Shown piece after piece: positions 7,182-12,570 of a DNA stretch of 12,570 nucleotides. The DNA is taken from contig CAIZYO010000037.1 in NCBI GenBank assembly GCA_903937225.1, positions 1-12,570 of the forward strand, read 5' to 3'. The notes under the pieces are model-generated. The model was not told the DNA's origin. It did not search any database and saw only the letters and a list, made by a program, of their open reading frames with translations. A program made the translations under genes and the position numbers. This DNA comes from an uncultured Chloroflexota bacterium. Lineage in GTDB: Bacteria > Chloroflexota > Limnocylindria > Limnocylindrales > Limnocylindraceae. Within the stretch, counting starts at the first letter, position 1. Every line of letters starts with the position of its first letter.

Positions 7182-8153
7182 ATGAGCGAACGAGAAACGT
7201 CTGTCCTCCTCACCGGTGGCGCCGGATACGTTGGCGCCGCCACCGCCGACGCCCTCCTCGCTGAAGGACATCGCGTCGTCATCCTGGACGATCTCTCCAG
7301 CGGCCACACCGACACCATTCCGAACGAAGCCTCGTTCAAGACAGGGAGCTACGGCGAAACGGACAAGATGGAGGAGCTGCTCCGCGACGCACGCATTGAC
7401 GTCATCGTGCACTGCGGCGCCAAGAGCATCGTGGCCGAGAGCGACGAGCACCCTGACCGTTACTTTGCGAACAACGTCCAGGCGAGCCTGAACTTGCTGA
7501 ACGCCGCCTGCAACATTGGGGTGAAGCGCATGGTCTTCTCCTCCAGCGCCGCTGTCTACGGAGCACCCACCTCGAGCACGATCAACGAGGCGACAGCGCT
7601 CGCCCCAGTGAACACGTATGGCGCAACAAAGGTTGCGTTTGAACTTGCGTTGCGCTCATTTGCCGACGCCTATGAGATGCAGTCGATCTCGCTGCGCTAT
7701 TTCAACGTTGCAGGGAGCACGGAACGTGTTCGCGAGCGCCACGACCCCGAGACGCACCTCCTCCCCCGCCTCATCCACGCGGCCGAGAGTGGCGAGCCGT
7801 TCTTCATCTATGGCAACGACTACGCGACCCCAGACGGGAGCGCGCTCCGCGACTACGTCCACGTGGCAGATGTGGCCGCCGCAAATCTCGCCGCCGTGAA
7901 CTACCTCCTTCGAGACGGCGCACCGACTGGACATAACGCGGTCAACATCGGCAGTGGCGTGGGCACGAGCGTCAAACAGGCGATCAGCGCCGTTGAGCGC
8001 GCAACCAAGCGCACCGTGAACGTTCAAGTTCAGCCACGTCGCGCAGGCGATCCGCCGCGACTGATCGCAGACATCACACGCGCCGTTGCACTCCTCAACT
8101 GGCGACCGCGCCAGAGCGAAACCACGCGCATCATCCGCAGCCTGATCGGCTGA
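7182..8153 (+). CDS. galE: UDP-glucose 4-epimerase (GalE-type extended SDR)
   Basis: This 323-residue enzyme interconverts UDP-glucose and UDP-galactose, or their N-acetyl forms, using tightly bound NAD. The NAD-binding loop is TGGAGYVG (11-18) with the ribose-binding DD at 36-37. The catalytic triad is Ser122 in SSSAAVYG, Tyr146 and Lys150 in YGATK. The GalE-specific substrate segment RYFNVAGS (172-179) and HLLPRLIHAA are present, as is the RDYVHVADVAAANLAAV block. The length is close to the usual 325-340. Substrate range (UDP-Glc versus UDP-GlcNAc) cannot be fixed. It supplies sugar nucleotides that the upstream glycosyltransferase might use, but this link is inference. Its last codons and stop lie in the first copy of a 20-base tandem repeat. 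Confidence 0.93.
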   Translation: MSERETSVLLTGGAGYVGAATADALLAEGHRVVILDDLSSGHTDTIPNEASFKTGSYGETDKMEELLRDARIDVIVHCGAKSIVAESDEHPDRYFANNVQASLNLLNAACNIGVKRMVFSSSAAVYGAPTSSTINEATALAPVNTYGATKVAFELALRSFADAYEMQSISLRYFNVAGSTERVRERHDPETHLLPRLIHAAESGEPFFIYGNDYATPDGSALRDYVHVADVAAANLAAVNYLLRDGAPTGHNAVNIGSGVGTSVKQAISAVERATKRTVNVQVQPRRAGDPPRLIADITRAVALLNWRPRQSETTRIIRSLIG

Positions 8154-8197
8154 CCTTCAGCCTGATCGGCTGACCGTCAGCCTGATTGACTGAGCCG
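8138..8197. repeat. Three tandem copies of a 20-base hairpin-forming repeat
   Basis: The units start at 8138, 8158 and 8178. Copies 1 and 2 differ at one base; copy 3 has drifted (15 of 20 bases match copy 2). Copy 1 holds the last galE codons and stop. Each of the first two units can fold as CAGCC-TGATC-GGCTG. Across unit junctions GGCTGA also pairs with TCAGCC, and 8168-8182 is a near-perfect palindrome (GGCTGAC-C-GTCAGCC). It lies between convergent galE and the transporter gene, so it may act as a two-way transcription stop, but no T-run follows on either strand. Confidence 0.85.
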
Positions 8198-8214
8198 CGA
8201 AATCAGCCTTCGCG
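8196..8214. terminator. Small hairpin at the convergent galE/transporter end
   Basis: CGCGAA (8196-8201) pairs perfectly with TTCGCG (8209-8214) around a 7-base loop. It overlaps the end and stop codon of the transporter gene. With the neighbouring repeat hairpins it could slow polymerase from either side. There is no U-tract, so a classical intrinsic terminator is not supported. Confidence 0.3.
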
Positions 8215-9450
8215 CTTCTCCGGCACCGCTTGCAGCAGGTACATGCCGATCAGCATCGTCACCAACAGCGTGAGCAAGCCGAGCTGGTACGCCACCACGC
8301 CGAACGGTTCAAGAAGAAGAGCGACGGTTGCTCCATAGAGGAGTCCGCCGATCACTTGTGAACCCTTCCCCACAAGGCTGTAGAGCCCGTAGAACTCTCC
8401 AAGCTTGTCTGGTGGTGAGAGGCGCAACATCAAGATGCGATCCGCTCCAGCGAGTCCGCCGAAGCCAAATCCAAGCACCACACCGGCAACGATGAACGGG
8501 ATTGGTGAGATGAAGAGCGCACCGATCACCAGTGCGATCGCCCAGAGGGTGAGCACCATCCGGAGCGTGGTCTTCGGTCCGCTACGATCCGTCATGCGTC
8601 CCCAGAAGAGTCCGCCCACCACGGCGGTCGTCGCGAGCGCAACGAGCACATAGTTCGCTTCTCCTTGCGAGAATCCGACCGCTTGCACGGCAAAGACCGC
8701 CATGATCGAGATCACGGTGTTCTGAGCATCGGTGTAGAAGAATCGCGCAATTAGGAACCGTCGCAGCCCTGGATACTTTCCAAGTTCGCGGATCGTCTTT
8801 GCTGTAGAAGTAAGGGAGAGGCCGCTTCCACGCGCCGCACGCGTTGCAACGGGGACTTCACGAATGAAGATGAAGATCGGCAGCGCCAAGATGGCAAAGA
8901 GGAGCGGCGCCACCACGAACACCTGCTCCACGCTGAGGCCACCAAAGAGGATGATCACGCCGATCAACACCGTCCCAAGGTAGCCAAGTCCGTTCCCAAG
9001 TCCGGAGACCCAGCCGCGATTGGCTGGGGTGCTCACGATCTTGATGGTGGCGTCGTAATAGACAAGTGCGGACTGGTAGCCGAAGTTCGCCACGCAGAAG
9101 AGAACCACGCCAAGTGTCACGGGAACCGAAGGGATCAGGATTGCTGGAACGATCGCGAGTGCGGTAAAGAAGAGAAGGTACGGAAGCCGCCGACCGGTCC
9201 GGTCTGACAGAGCGCCGATCGCTGGAGATACAAGCGCGTTCACCCCAACGGAGAGAGCGATGGAGATCTGGAGCCAGAGGTTCCCTTGTGCCTCACCGAG
9301 CACTCCTTCGCTCGTCAAGTAGAGGCCGATCGCGTAGGAGAAGATCCCGTACGACCAGATCGTGTTTGCAAGGTCGTAGAGCGTCCATGACGCGATCCAT
9401 GTCGCCGGAACGGTGATGCGGACGCCGCCCGCGTTTGCGCGTGTTGCCAT
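8203..9450 (-). CDS. MFS transporter, UMF1/Atg22-like family
   Basis: This 415-residue inner-membrane protein has about twelve hydrophobic segments, the normal count for the major facilitator superfamily. The family marker is WTLYDLANT at 22-30, matching the W-x-x-YD-x-ANT signature of bacterial UMF1 and fungal Atg22-like permeases. MFS loop motif A occurs in both halves: GALSDRTGRRLPYLL (79-93) and GRMTDRSGPKT (284-294). A second family trait is GEFYGLYSLVGKGSQVIGG (351-369). A charged cytoplasmic loop sits near residues 198-232. Atg22 exports amino acids from the vacuole; the substrate of bacterial relatives is generally unknown, so no function is claimed beyond transport. The ATG at 9450 is supported by a strong Shine-Dalgarno sequence. 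It converges with galE, 49 bases away. Confidence 0.88.
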   Translation of the reverse strand: MATRANAGGVRITVPATWIASWTLYDLANTIWSYGIFSYAIGLYLTSEGVLGEAQGNLWLQISIALSVGVNALVSPAIGALSDRTGRRLPYLLFFTALAIVPAILIPSVPVTLGVVLFCVANFGYQSALVYYDATIKIVSTPANRGWVSGLGNGLGYLGTVLIGVIILFGGLSVEQVFVVAPLLFAILALPIFIFIREVPVATRAARGSGLSLTSTAKTIRELGKYPGLRRFLIARFFYTDAQNTVISIMAVFAVQAVGFSQGEANYVLVALATTAVVGGLFWGRMTDRSGPKTTLRMVLTLWAIALVIGALFISPIPFIVAGVVLGFGFGGLAGADRILMLRLSPPDKLGEFYGLYSLVGKGSQVIGGLLYGATVALLLEPFGVVAYQLGLLTLLVTMLIGMYLLQAVPEKREG

Positions 9451-9457
9451 CTCGTGA

Positions 9458-9464
9458 CCCTCCC
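9458..9464 (-). promoter_or_regulatory. Strong Shine-Dalgarno sequence of the MFS gene
   Basis: GGGAGGG on the minus strand ends 7 bases before the ATG at 9450. It is the only clear Shine-Dalgarno site in the window at a gene start, so this gene is expected to have a true 5' leader. That leader would lie in the 147-base gap 9451-9597, where I see no TANNNT element on this strand. Confidence 0.7.
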
Positions 9465-9585
9465 TCGCAGTCGGGTCGTGATGGGCTCACAACTGCCGCG
9501 TGCCCTCTGAGGATGAACGCTCACGTGGCTCTCCGCACGCCTCGCTGCGCAGGACGCACCCGCACGAACTGAGCGTGGTGGCGGG

Positions 9586-9591
9586 TACGAT
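9586..9591 (+). promoter_or_regulatory. -10 element of the endonuclease III gene
   Basis: TACGAT is followed by CCCCAC and then the ATG at 9598. The 6-base spacing and the lack of a Shine-Dalgarno site indicate a leaderless message. Confidence 0.5.
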
Positions 9592-9597
9592 CCCCAC

Positions 9598-10314
9598 ATG
9601 CCGAAGCGAACAACGAACCCTGCATCCACATGGGCGAAGGGGCTCGCGCGTCGGCGGCCAGCGCTTGTGAGCGACGTGTTAACGGGACTCGCAGGACTCT
9701 ACGGGGTACCTCGCTGGAAGCCACGACTCGATCCGATCAGCGAACTTGTCACGACAATCTTGAGTCAGAACACCAGCGACGTGAATGCGGCACGCGCGTT
9801 CGACGCACTCCGCGCGCGATACCCAGAGTGGTCAGCGGTTGAGGCAGCACCAGTTCGCCAGCTCGCAAGTGTCATCAAGAGCGGTGGTCTCGCTGCGCAG
9901 AAGGCGCCGCGGATCAAGGCGGCGTTGAAGGCGACGCGCCTTCGCGCAGGCGACTACGACCTCTCGTTCCTGAAGGAGATGGAACCACTTGATGCGCGCA
10001 ACTGGCTCACGGCGATCCCTGGCATCGGCCCGAAGACCGCATCGATCGTGATGCTCTTCTGCTTCGGCATCCCGCTGATGCCAGTGGATACACACGTTGA
10101 GCGCGTCAGCAAGCGAATCGGACTCCTCCCACCCAAAGCGAGCCTCGCATTTGCCCATGATGCGTGGCTGCACCTTGTGGAGCCGAGCCGGATGTACGAG
10201 GCGCACGTTGCGCTGATCCGTCACGGACGCGGCCACTGTGATGCGTTGCGGCCGCAGTGTGGTGGTTGTCCAGTGCGTGCGCGGTGTCGTTACGTGGATC
10301 GACGCGCGCCGTAG
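9598..10314 (+). CDS. nth: Endonuclease III-type DNA glycosylase/AP lyase
   Basis: This 238-residue enzyme belongs to the helix-hairpin-helix glycosylases of base excision repair, which remove oxidised pyrimidines and nick the abasic strand. The core begins with LVTTILSQNTSDVNAARAF (50-68). The hairpin LTAIPGIGPKTASIVM (137-152) carries the catalytic lysine Lys146, which marks a bifunctional glycosylase/lyase. The catalytic aspartate is Asp164 in PVDTHVERV. The C terminus has a complete 4Fe-4S cluster motif with spacing C-x6-C-x2-C-x5-C (Cys214, 221, 224, 230). All key residues are intact. The N-terminal 25 residues are basic. It is somewhat divergent from E. coli Nth, and a related subgroup with other base preference cannot be excluded. 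The gene stands alone and converges with the next gene, 7 bases away. Confidence 0.92.
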   Translation: MPKRTTNPASTWAKGLARRRPALVSDVLTGLAGLYGVPRWKPRLDPISELVTTILSQNTSDVNAARAFDALRARYPEWSAVEAAPVRQLASVIKSGGLAAQKAPRIKAALKATRLRAGDYDLSFLKEMEPLDARNWLTAIPGIGPKTASIVMLFCFGIPLMPVDTHVERVSKRIGLLPPKASLAFAHDAWLHLVEPSRMYEAHVALIRHGRGHCDALRPQCGGCPVRARCRYVDRRAP

Positions 10315-10321
10315 GGAGGCG

Positions 10322-10915
10322 TCAGGTTCGAGACCAGCTCACTCGTTCAAAGCGCACCGCGTCGGGAAGTCCCACAACTTCAACGGCCTCCCCTGTTCTC
10401 AGCGCGAGCTGCGCACCGCCCCCTGGCGTTTCGGGATCGTGTAACGCCGCGATCCGTGCATCGTGCGGCCCCTCTGCATGCGCAAGGATGCTCCACTCGC
10501 CAAGTGCACCGAGCCCCGCAACAGTCCGAATCGGATGACCGCCACACGTGCATGACGCAGCGCGCCGACCGAGCGCCATCGCAGAGGCTGAGTCCGCAAC
10601 CACGGTCAAATCCGGGAGCGCAATCCAGCGACGAAGTTGCGACGCGCGCAGGGGATCTTCGGCAAGCAGTGTCGCGTCGCCTCCGCAGAGAAAGATGGTC
10701 CCGCGCAGCGGATCGCCACTGCCAGGCGACAGGATCTCCACCGCGCTGTTGCGTTGACCAAGGAGGGCGGCCAGCGTCTGCGCCTGGCGCAGATCGTGCG
10801 AGGCGAGTGATGCGAGGTGGAGTGGTGCTGGCGCGGTTGCGAGCCAGTCGAGTGCCTCGGGCCACGCGTCTGCCCGAAGCCCGAGTCCGCCGCCAGAGAG
10901 GATGAGTCGTGCCAC
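10322..10915 (-). CDS. Peptidase S51/class I GATase-like protein
   Basis: The 197-residue protein resembles the peptidase S51/cyanophycinase-like branch of class I glutamine amidotransferase folds. Visible traits are the glycine-rich start LILSGGGLGL (4-13), the IFLCGGDATLL segment (74-84), the putative nucleophile turn ADSASAMALG (107-116) and GLGALGEWSILAHAEGPHDARI (134-155, key parts GLGAL and H-x5-DARI), which matches the G-L-G-L ... H-x-x-x-R pattern of S51 proteins. The usual nucleophile motif G-x-S-A-G is replaced by D-S-A-S-A, so activity as a Ser hydrolase is uncertain. The GTG start at 10915 is chosen because it precedes the first strand and has TAGGAT 6 bases upstream. It is divergent from a second S51-like gene. 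I do not know its substrate. Confidence 0.62.
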   Translation of the reverse strand: MARLILSGGGLGLRADAWPEALDWLATAPAPLHLASLASHDLRQAQTLAALLGQRNSAVEILSPGSGDPLRGTIFLCGGDATLLAEDPLRASQLRRWIALPDLTVVADSASAMALGRRAASCTCGGHPIRTVAGLGALGEWSILAHAEGPHDARIAALHDPETPGGGAQLALRTGEAVEVVGLPDAVRFERVSWSRT

Positions 10916-10921
10916 CCACTG

Positions 10922-10927
10922 ATCCTA
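10922..10927 (-). promoter_or_regulatory. -10 element of the minus-strand S51-like gene
   Basis: TAGGAT on the minus strand is followed by CAGTGG and then the GTG at 10915. The spacing is 6 bases. The element is identical to that of the SpoIIIAA-like gene and lies in the -35 region of the opposing promoter. Confidence 0.5.
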
Positions 10928-10943
10928 GCGGCGACTCGTGCGC

Positions 10944-10949
10944 CATACT
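10944..10949 (+). promoter_or_regulatory. -10 element of the S51-like/CysRS-tail gene
   Basis: CATACT is followed by GCGCGC and then the ATG at 10956, a 6-base spacing implying leaderless transcription. It lies back to back with the promoter of the minus-strand neighbour. Confidence 0.5.
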
Positions 10950-10955
10950 GCGCGC

Positions 10956-12038
10956 ATGAGCGAACGAGTTGCACAGGGTCGCATCGTCTTGATTGGGTCC
11001 GGCGAGATCGGTCCCTCCATGGCGCCCATGCATCGCGCACTTGTGGCGAGCCTCCCCGCGCGCAGTACGCCACCATCGCTCGTGGCGCTTGACGGCTCGT
11101 ACGACTTCCAGACAAACCGCGCCGAAATGGGGGAGAAGATCGCCGTCTTCTTCCGCTCCAAGGTTGGCATTCCAACAACGGTCGTGGGTCTTCCAGAGAC
11201 CGAACGCCCCGGCGCAGACCTTGCGCCCACGGCGTTTAGCGCCACACTCGCGGCGCTTGATGCGGCAAACATTCTCTTCCTCGGACCAGGATCGCCATCA
11301 CGCGCCCTCTACCGCTGGGCGGGGACGCCGATCGTGGATCGTCTCGTGTCACGCATTCACGCCGGTGCCACGTTGATCACCTCGTCAGCAGCAGCCGCAG
11401 CGAGCGGTGAATCTGCAATCCCCGTCTATGAGATCTACAAGGCGGGCCTCCCCGCGCACTGGCTTACTGGCCTCAACCTCGTCGGCACGCTACTCGGCGT
11501 TCGCGTTGCGATCGTGCCGCACTGGAACAACGCGGAAGGCGCAACTCATGACACATCGCGCTGCTTTATTGGCGACGTAAAGTTGCGAGAACTCGAGCGC
11601 GCGCTGCCAACTGGTGTTGCAGTTCTCGGGATTGACGAACATACGGCACTCTCCATTGACTTCGCAACGGACGTTGTTGCGGTCCACGGCAAGGGGGCGG
11701 TAACCATTCGCATCCCTGGGGCTGGCGAAACGGCGATCCACAGCGGCGCCACGGAGTCGGTCTCAGCCTTCACCGCACGCTTCCCCACCAGCGGCGCGCC
11801 GCGAGCCTACGAACCAGCGGCTGCGGCAGCGCCATCAGTATCTGCGCCCCCACTGCCAGCAGCACCATCTCCGCGGGACCTGCTCGCTCCAGCCGTTGAG
11901 CGTCTACTCACCCTCCGCGCAGCGGCACGAGCAGAAAAACGATTCAGCGATGCTGATGCGATTCGCGACGCGATCGTGGCGCTCGGTGTGGAGCTGTCTG
12001 ATCAGGCGGATGGTGTGACCTGGAGCGTGCGCGCTTAG
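10956..12038 (+). CDS. S51/GATase-like domain fused to a CysRS-type C-terminal segment
   Basis: The 360-residue protein has two parts joined by an Ala/Pro-rich linker (about 285-306). Residues 1-275 resemble cyanophycinase/peptidase S51-type class I GATase folds: RIVLIGSGEIG (9-19), ILFLGPGSPSRAL (106-118), the nucleophile turn position ITSSAAAAASGE (141-152), VPHWNNAEG (187-195) and GIDEHTAL (225-232), the last being a clear S51/cyanophycinase signature. The usual S-A-G-A turn reads S-S-A-A-A-A here. Residues about 313-358 (from VERLLTLRAAARAEKRF through SDADAIRDAI to DGVTWSVRA) match the C-terminal helical segment of cysteinyl-tRNA synthetase, which contacts the tRNA anticodon. I recall that this segment also occurs on other proteins, annotated as a CysS/YqeB C-terminal domain. 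Function is unknown. The ATG at 10956 is preferred over a GTG 18 bases upstream because of the promoter spacing. Confidence 0.7.
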   Translation: MSERVAQGRIVLIGSGEIGPSMAPMHRALVASLPARSTPPSLVALDGSYDFQTNRAEMGEKIAVFFRSKVGIPTTVVGLPETERPGADLAPTAFSATLAALDAANILFLGPGSPSRALYRWAGTPIVDRLVSRIHAGATLITSSAAAAASGESAIPVYEIYKAGLPAHWLTGLNLVGTLLGVRVAIVPHWNNAEGATHDTSRCFIGDVKLRELERALPTGVAVLGIDEHTALSIDFATDVVAVHGKGAVTIRIPGAGETAIHSGATESVSAFTARFPTSGAPRAYEPAAAAAPSVSAPPLPAAPSPRDLLAPAVERLLTLRAAARAEKRFSDADAIRDAIVALGVELSDQADGVTWSVRA

Positions 12039-12570
12039 CGCGTGAATCGCGAGAAGTAGGCACCAATTTTGCGCTGCACGCCGCTCGGCATCAGCCCGAG
12101 GAAGCGCGCGGAGATCGCATTGACAAGGCCAGGAACCACAAGTGCGCGACCCGCCTCCACCGCATCAAGTCCAGCGCGCGCAACGAACTCCGCGCTCGTC
12201 AACATGAAGCTCGGCTGACCGGCGGTGGGCGAGAGACCACCTCGACTCTGAAAGCCGCTCGGTGTATAGCCGGGCGCTACGCAGGTCACGCGCACGCCAT
12301 GGGGGCGTGCCTCTTCGTGCAGCGCCAGCGTGAAGCTGCGCACGAATGCCTTGGTGGCGGCATACGTGGTGAATCCAGGGAATGGAAGGAACGAGGCAGT
12401 GGAGGCAACGTTCAGGATTGCTCCGCTCTTCCGCGGGGCCATGGCGATCAGCGCCGCTCGCGAGAGTCGCATCAGTGCGTTGACGTTGACCGCAATCTCG
12501 TTGCTCTCACCTGCGGCATCAAGTTCGGTGATCTTGCCGAAGCGGCCGTAGCCCGCGTTGTTGATCACCA
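12035..12570 (-). CDS. Short-chain dehydrogenase/reductase, N terminus cut by window edge
   Basis: The visible 178 or so residues are the central and C-terminal parts of a classical SDR, an NAD(P)-dependent oxidoreductase with a Rossmann fold. The sequence enters at the NNAGYG motif that follows the fourth strand, so the glycine-rich cofactor loop and true start lie to the right of the window. Counting from the first complete codon at 12568, the catalytic residues are Ser56 in NVASTAS, Tyr69 and Lys73 in YAATK, and the expected Asn in VNVNALMRL. The post-catalytic VTCVAPGYTPSGF (95-107) is the usual PG turn. The last third contains a hydrophobic stretch near VVPGLVNAISARFLGLMP. It resembles the DltE/YohF-like subgroup. 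Its stop overlaps that of the convergent S51-like gene by 4 bases. Confidence 0.92.
   Translation of the reverse strand, partial: VINNAGYGRFGKITELDAAGESNEIAVNVNALMRLSRAALIAMAPRKSGAILNVASTASFLPFPGFTTYAATKAFVRSFTLALHEEARPHGVRVTCVAPGYTPSGFQSRGGLSPTAGQPSFMLTSAEFVARAGLDAVEAGRALVVPGLVNAISARFLGLMPSGVQRKIGAYFSRFTR

Noticed and set aside
8138..8197. A CRISPR array or attachment site
   Set aside because: The three units abut with no spacers, the third has drifted, and no cas or integrase gene is near; a short tandem duplication explains it.
9451..9597. A small RNA or riboswitch in the longest intergenic gap
   Set aside because: Apart from the endonuclease III promoter element and the transporter Shine-Dalgarno site, I see no long stem, conserved aptamer motif or terminator. 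A CACGTG palindrome is present but is too short to mean anything alone.
10938..10955. GTG start for the S51-like/CysRS-tail protein 18 bases upstream of the ATG
   Set aside because: The GTG lies upstream of the CATACT element, so a transcript started there would not include it.

Overview
This window is GC-rich (roughly 60% by eye) and very densely coded. It holds fourteen protein genes, two of them cut by the window edges, with only about 350 bases between genes. I see no tRNA, rRNA, CRISPR array, insertion sequence or prophage gene. The content is mostly housekeeping, as in a compact, possibly streamlined, free-living bacterium. Start-codon architecture and gene content suggest a GC-rich lineage such as Chloroflexota or Actinobacteriota, but I cannot name the organism. 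Nothing in the genes suggests recent transfer.

Layout. Positions 1-3422 (minus strand) read pdxS, pdxT, a tandem GNAT-like protein, then a SpoIIIAA/R3H-type ATPase that runs off the left edge. PdxS and PdxT form the DXP-independent pyridoxal-5'-phosphate synthase. Positions 3460-7154 (plus strand) read a GT-B glycosyltransferase, a MOSC-domain protein, an HNH endonuclease and a CCA-adding-type tRNA nucleotidyltransferase, the last three in overlapping order. A GalE-type epimerase follows at 7182-8153. Positions 8203-9450 (minus) hold a UMF1/Atg22-like MFS transporter, convergent with galE across a small tandem repeat. Positions 9598-10314 (plus) hold an endonuclease III-type DNA glycosylase. 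Positions 10322-10915 (minus) and 10956-12038 (plus) are two divergently transcribed proteins with class I glutamine amidotransferase/peptidase S51-like folds; the second carries a C-terminal segment resembling the tail of cysteinyl-tRNA synthetase. A short-chain dehydrogenase (minus) runs off the right edge.

The most interesting signal is not a gene. Nine start codons are preceded by a -10-like hexamer (TAGGAT, CAGAAT, TACCCT, TAAGAT, TACGAT twice, TAGAAT, TAGGAT, CATACT) at a fixed 6-7 bases. A typical bacterial -10 places transcription initiation at or next to the start codon itself, so this points to widespread leaderless mRNA. Only one start, that of the MFS transporter, has a strong Shine-Dalgarno sequence. 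The other non-conforming starts lie inside operons and overlap or abut the upstream stop codon. Two divergent gene pairs (3423-3459 and 10916-10955) pack both such promoters back to back in 37 and 40 bases, so binding of polymerase at one should exclude the other.

I found no strong candidate for a wholly new multi-gene system. The best leads are the leaderless architecture, the two S51-like proteins with altered nucleophile motifs, the CysRS-like tail, and the GNAT gene coupled to PLP synthase.
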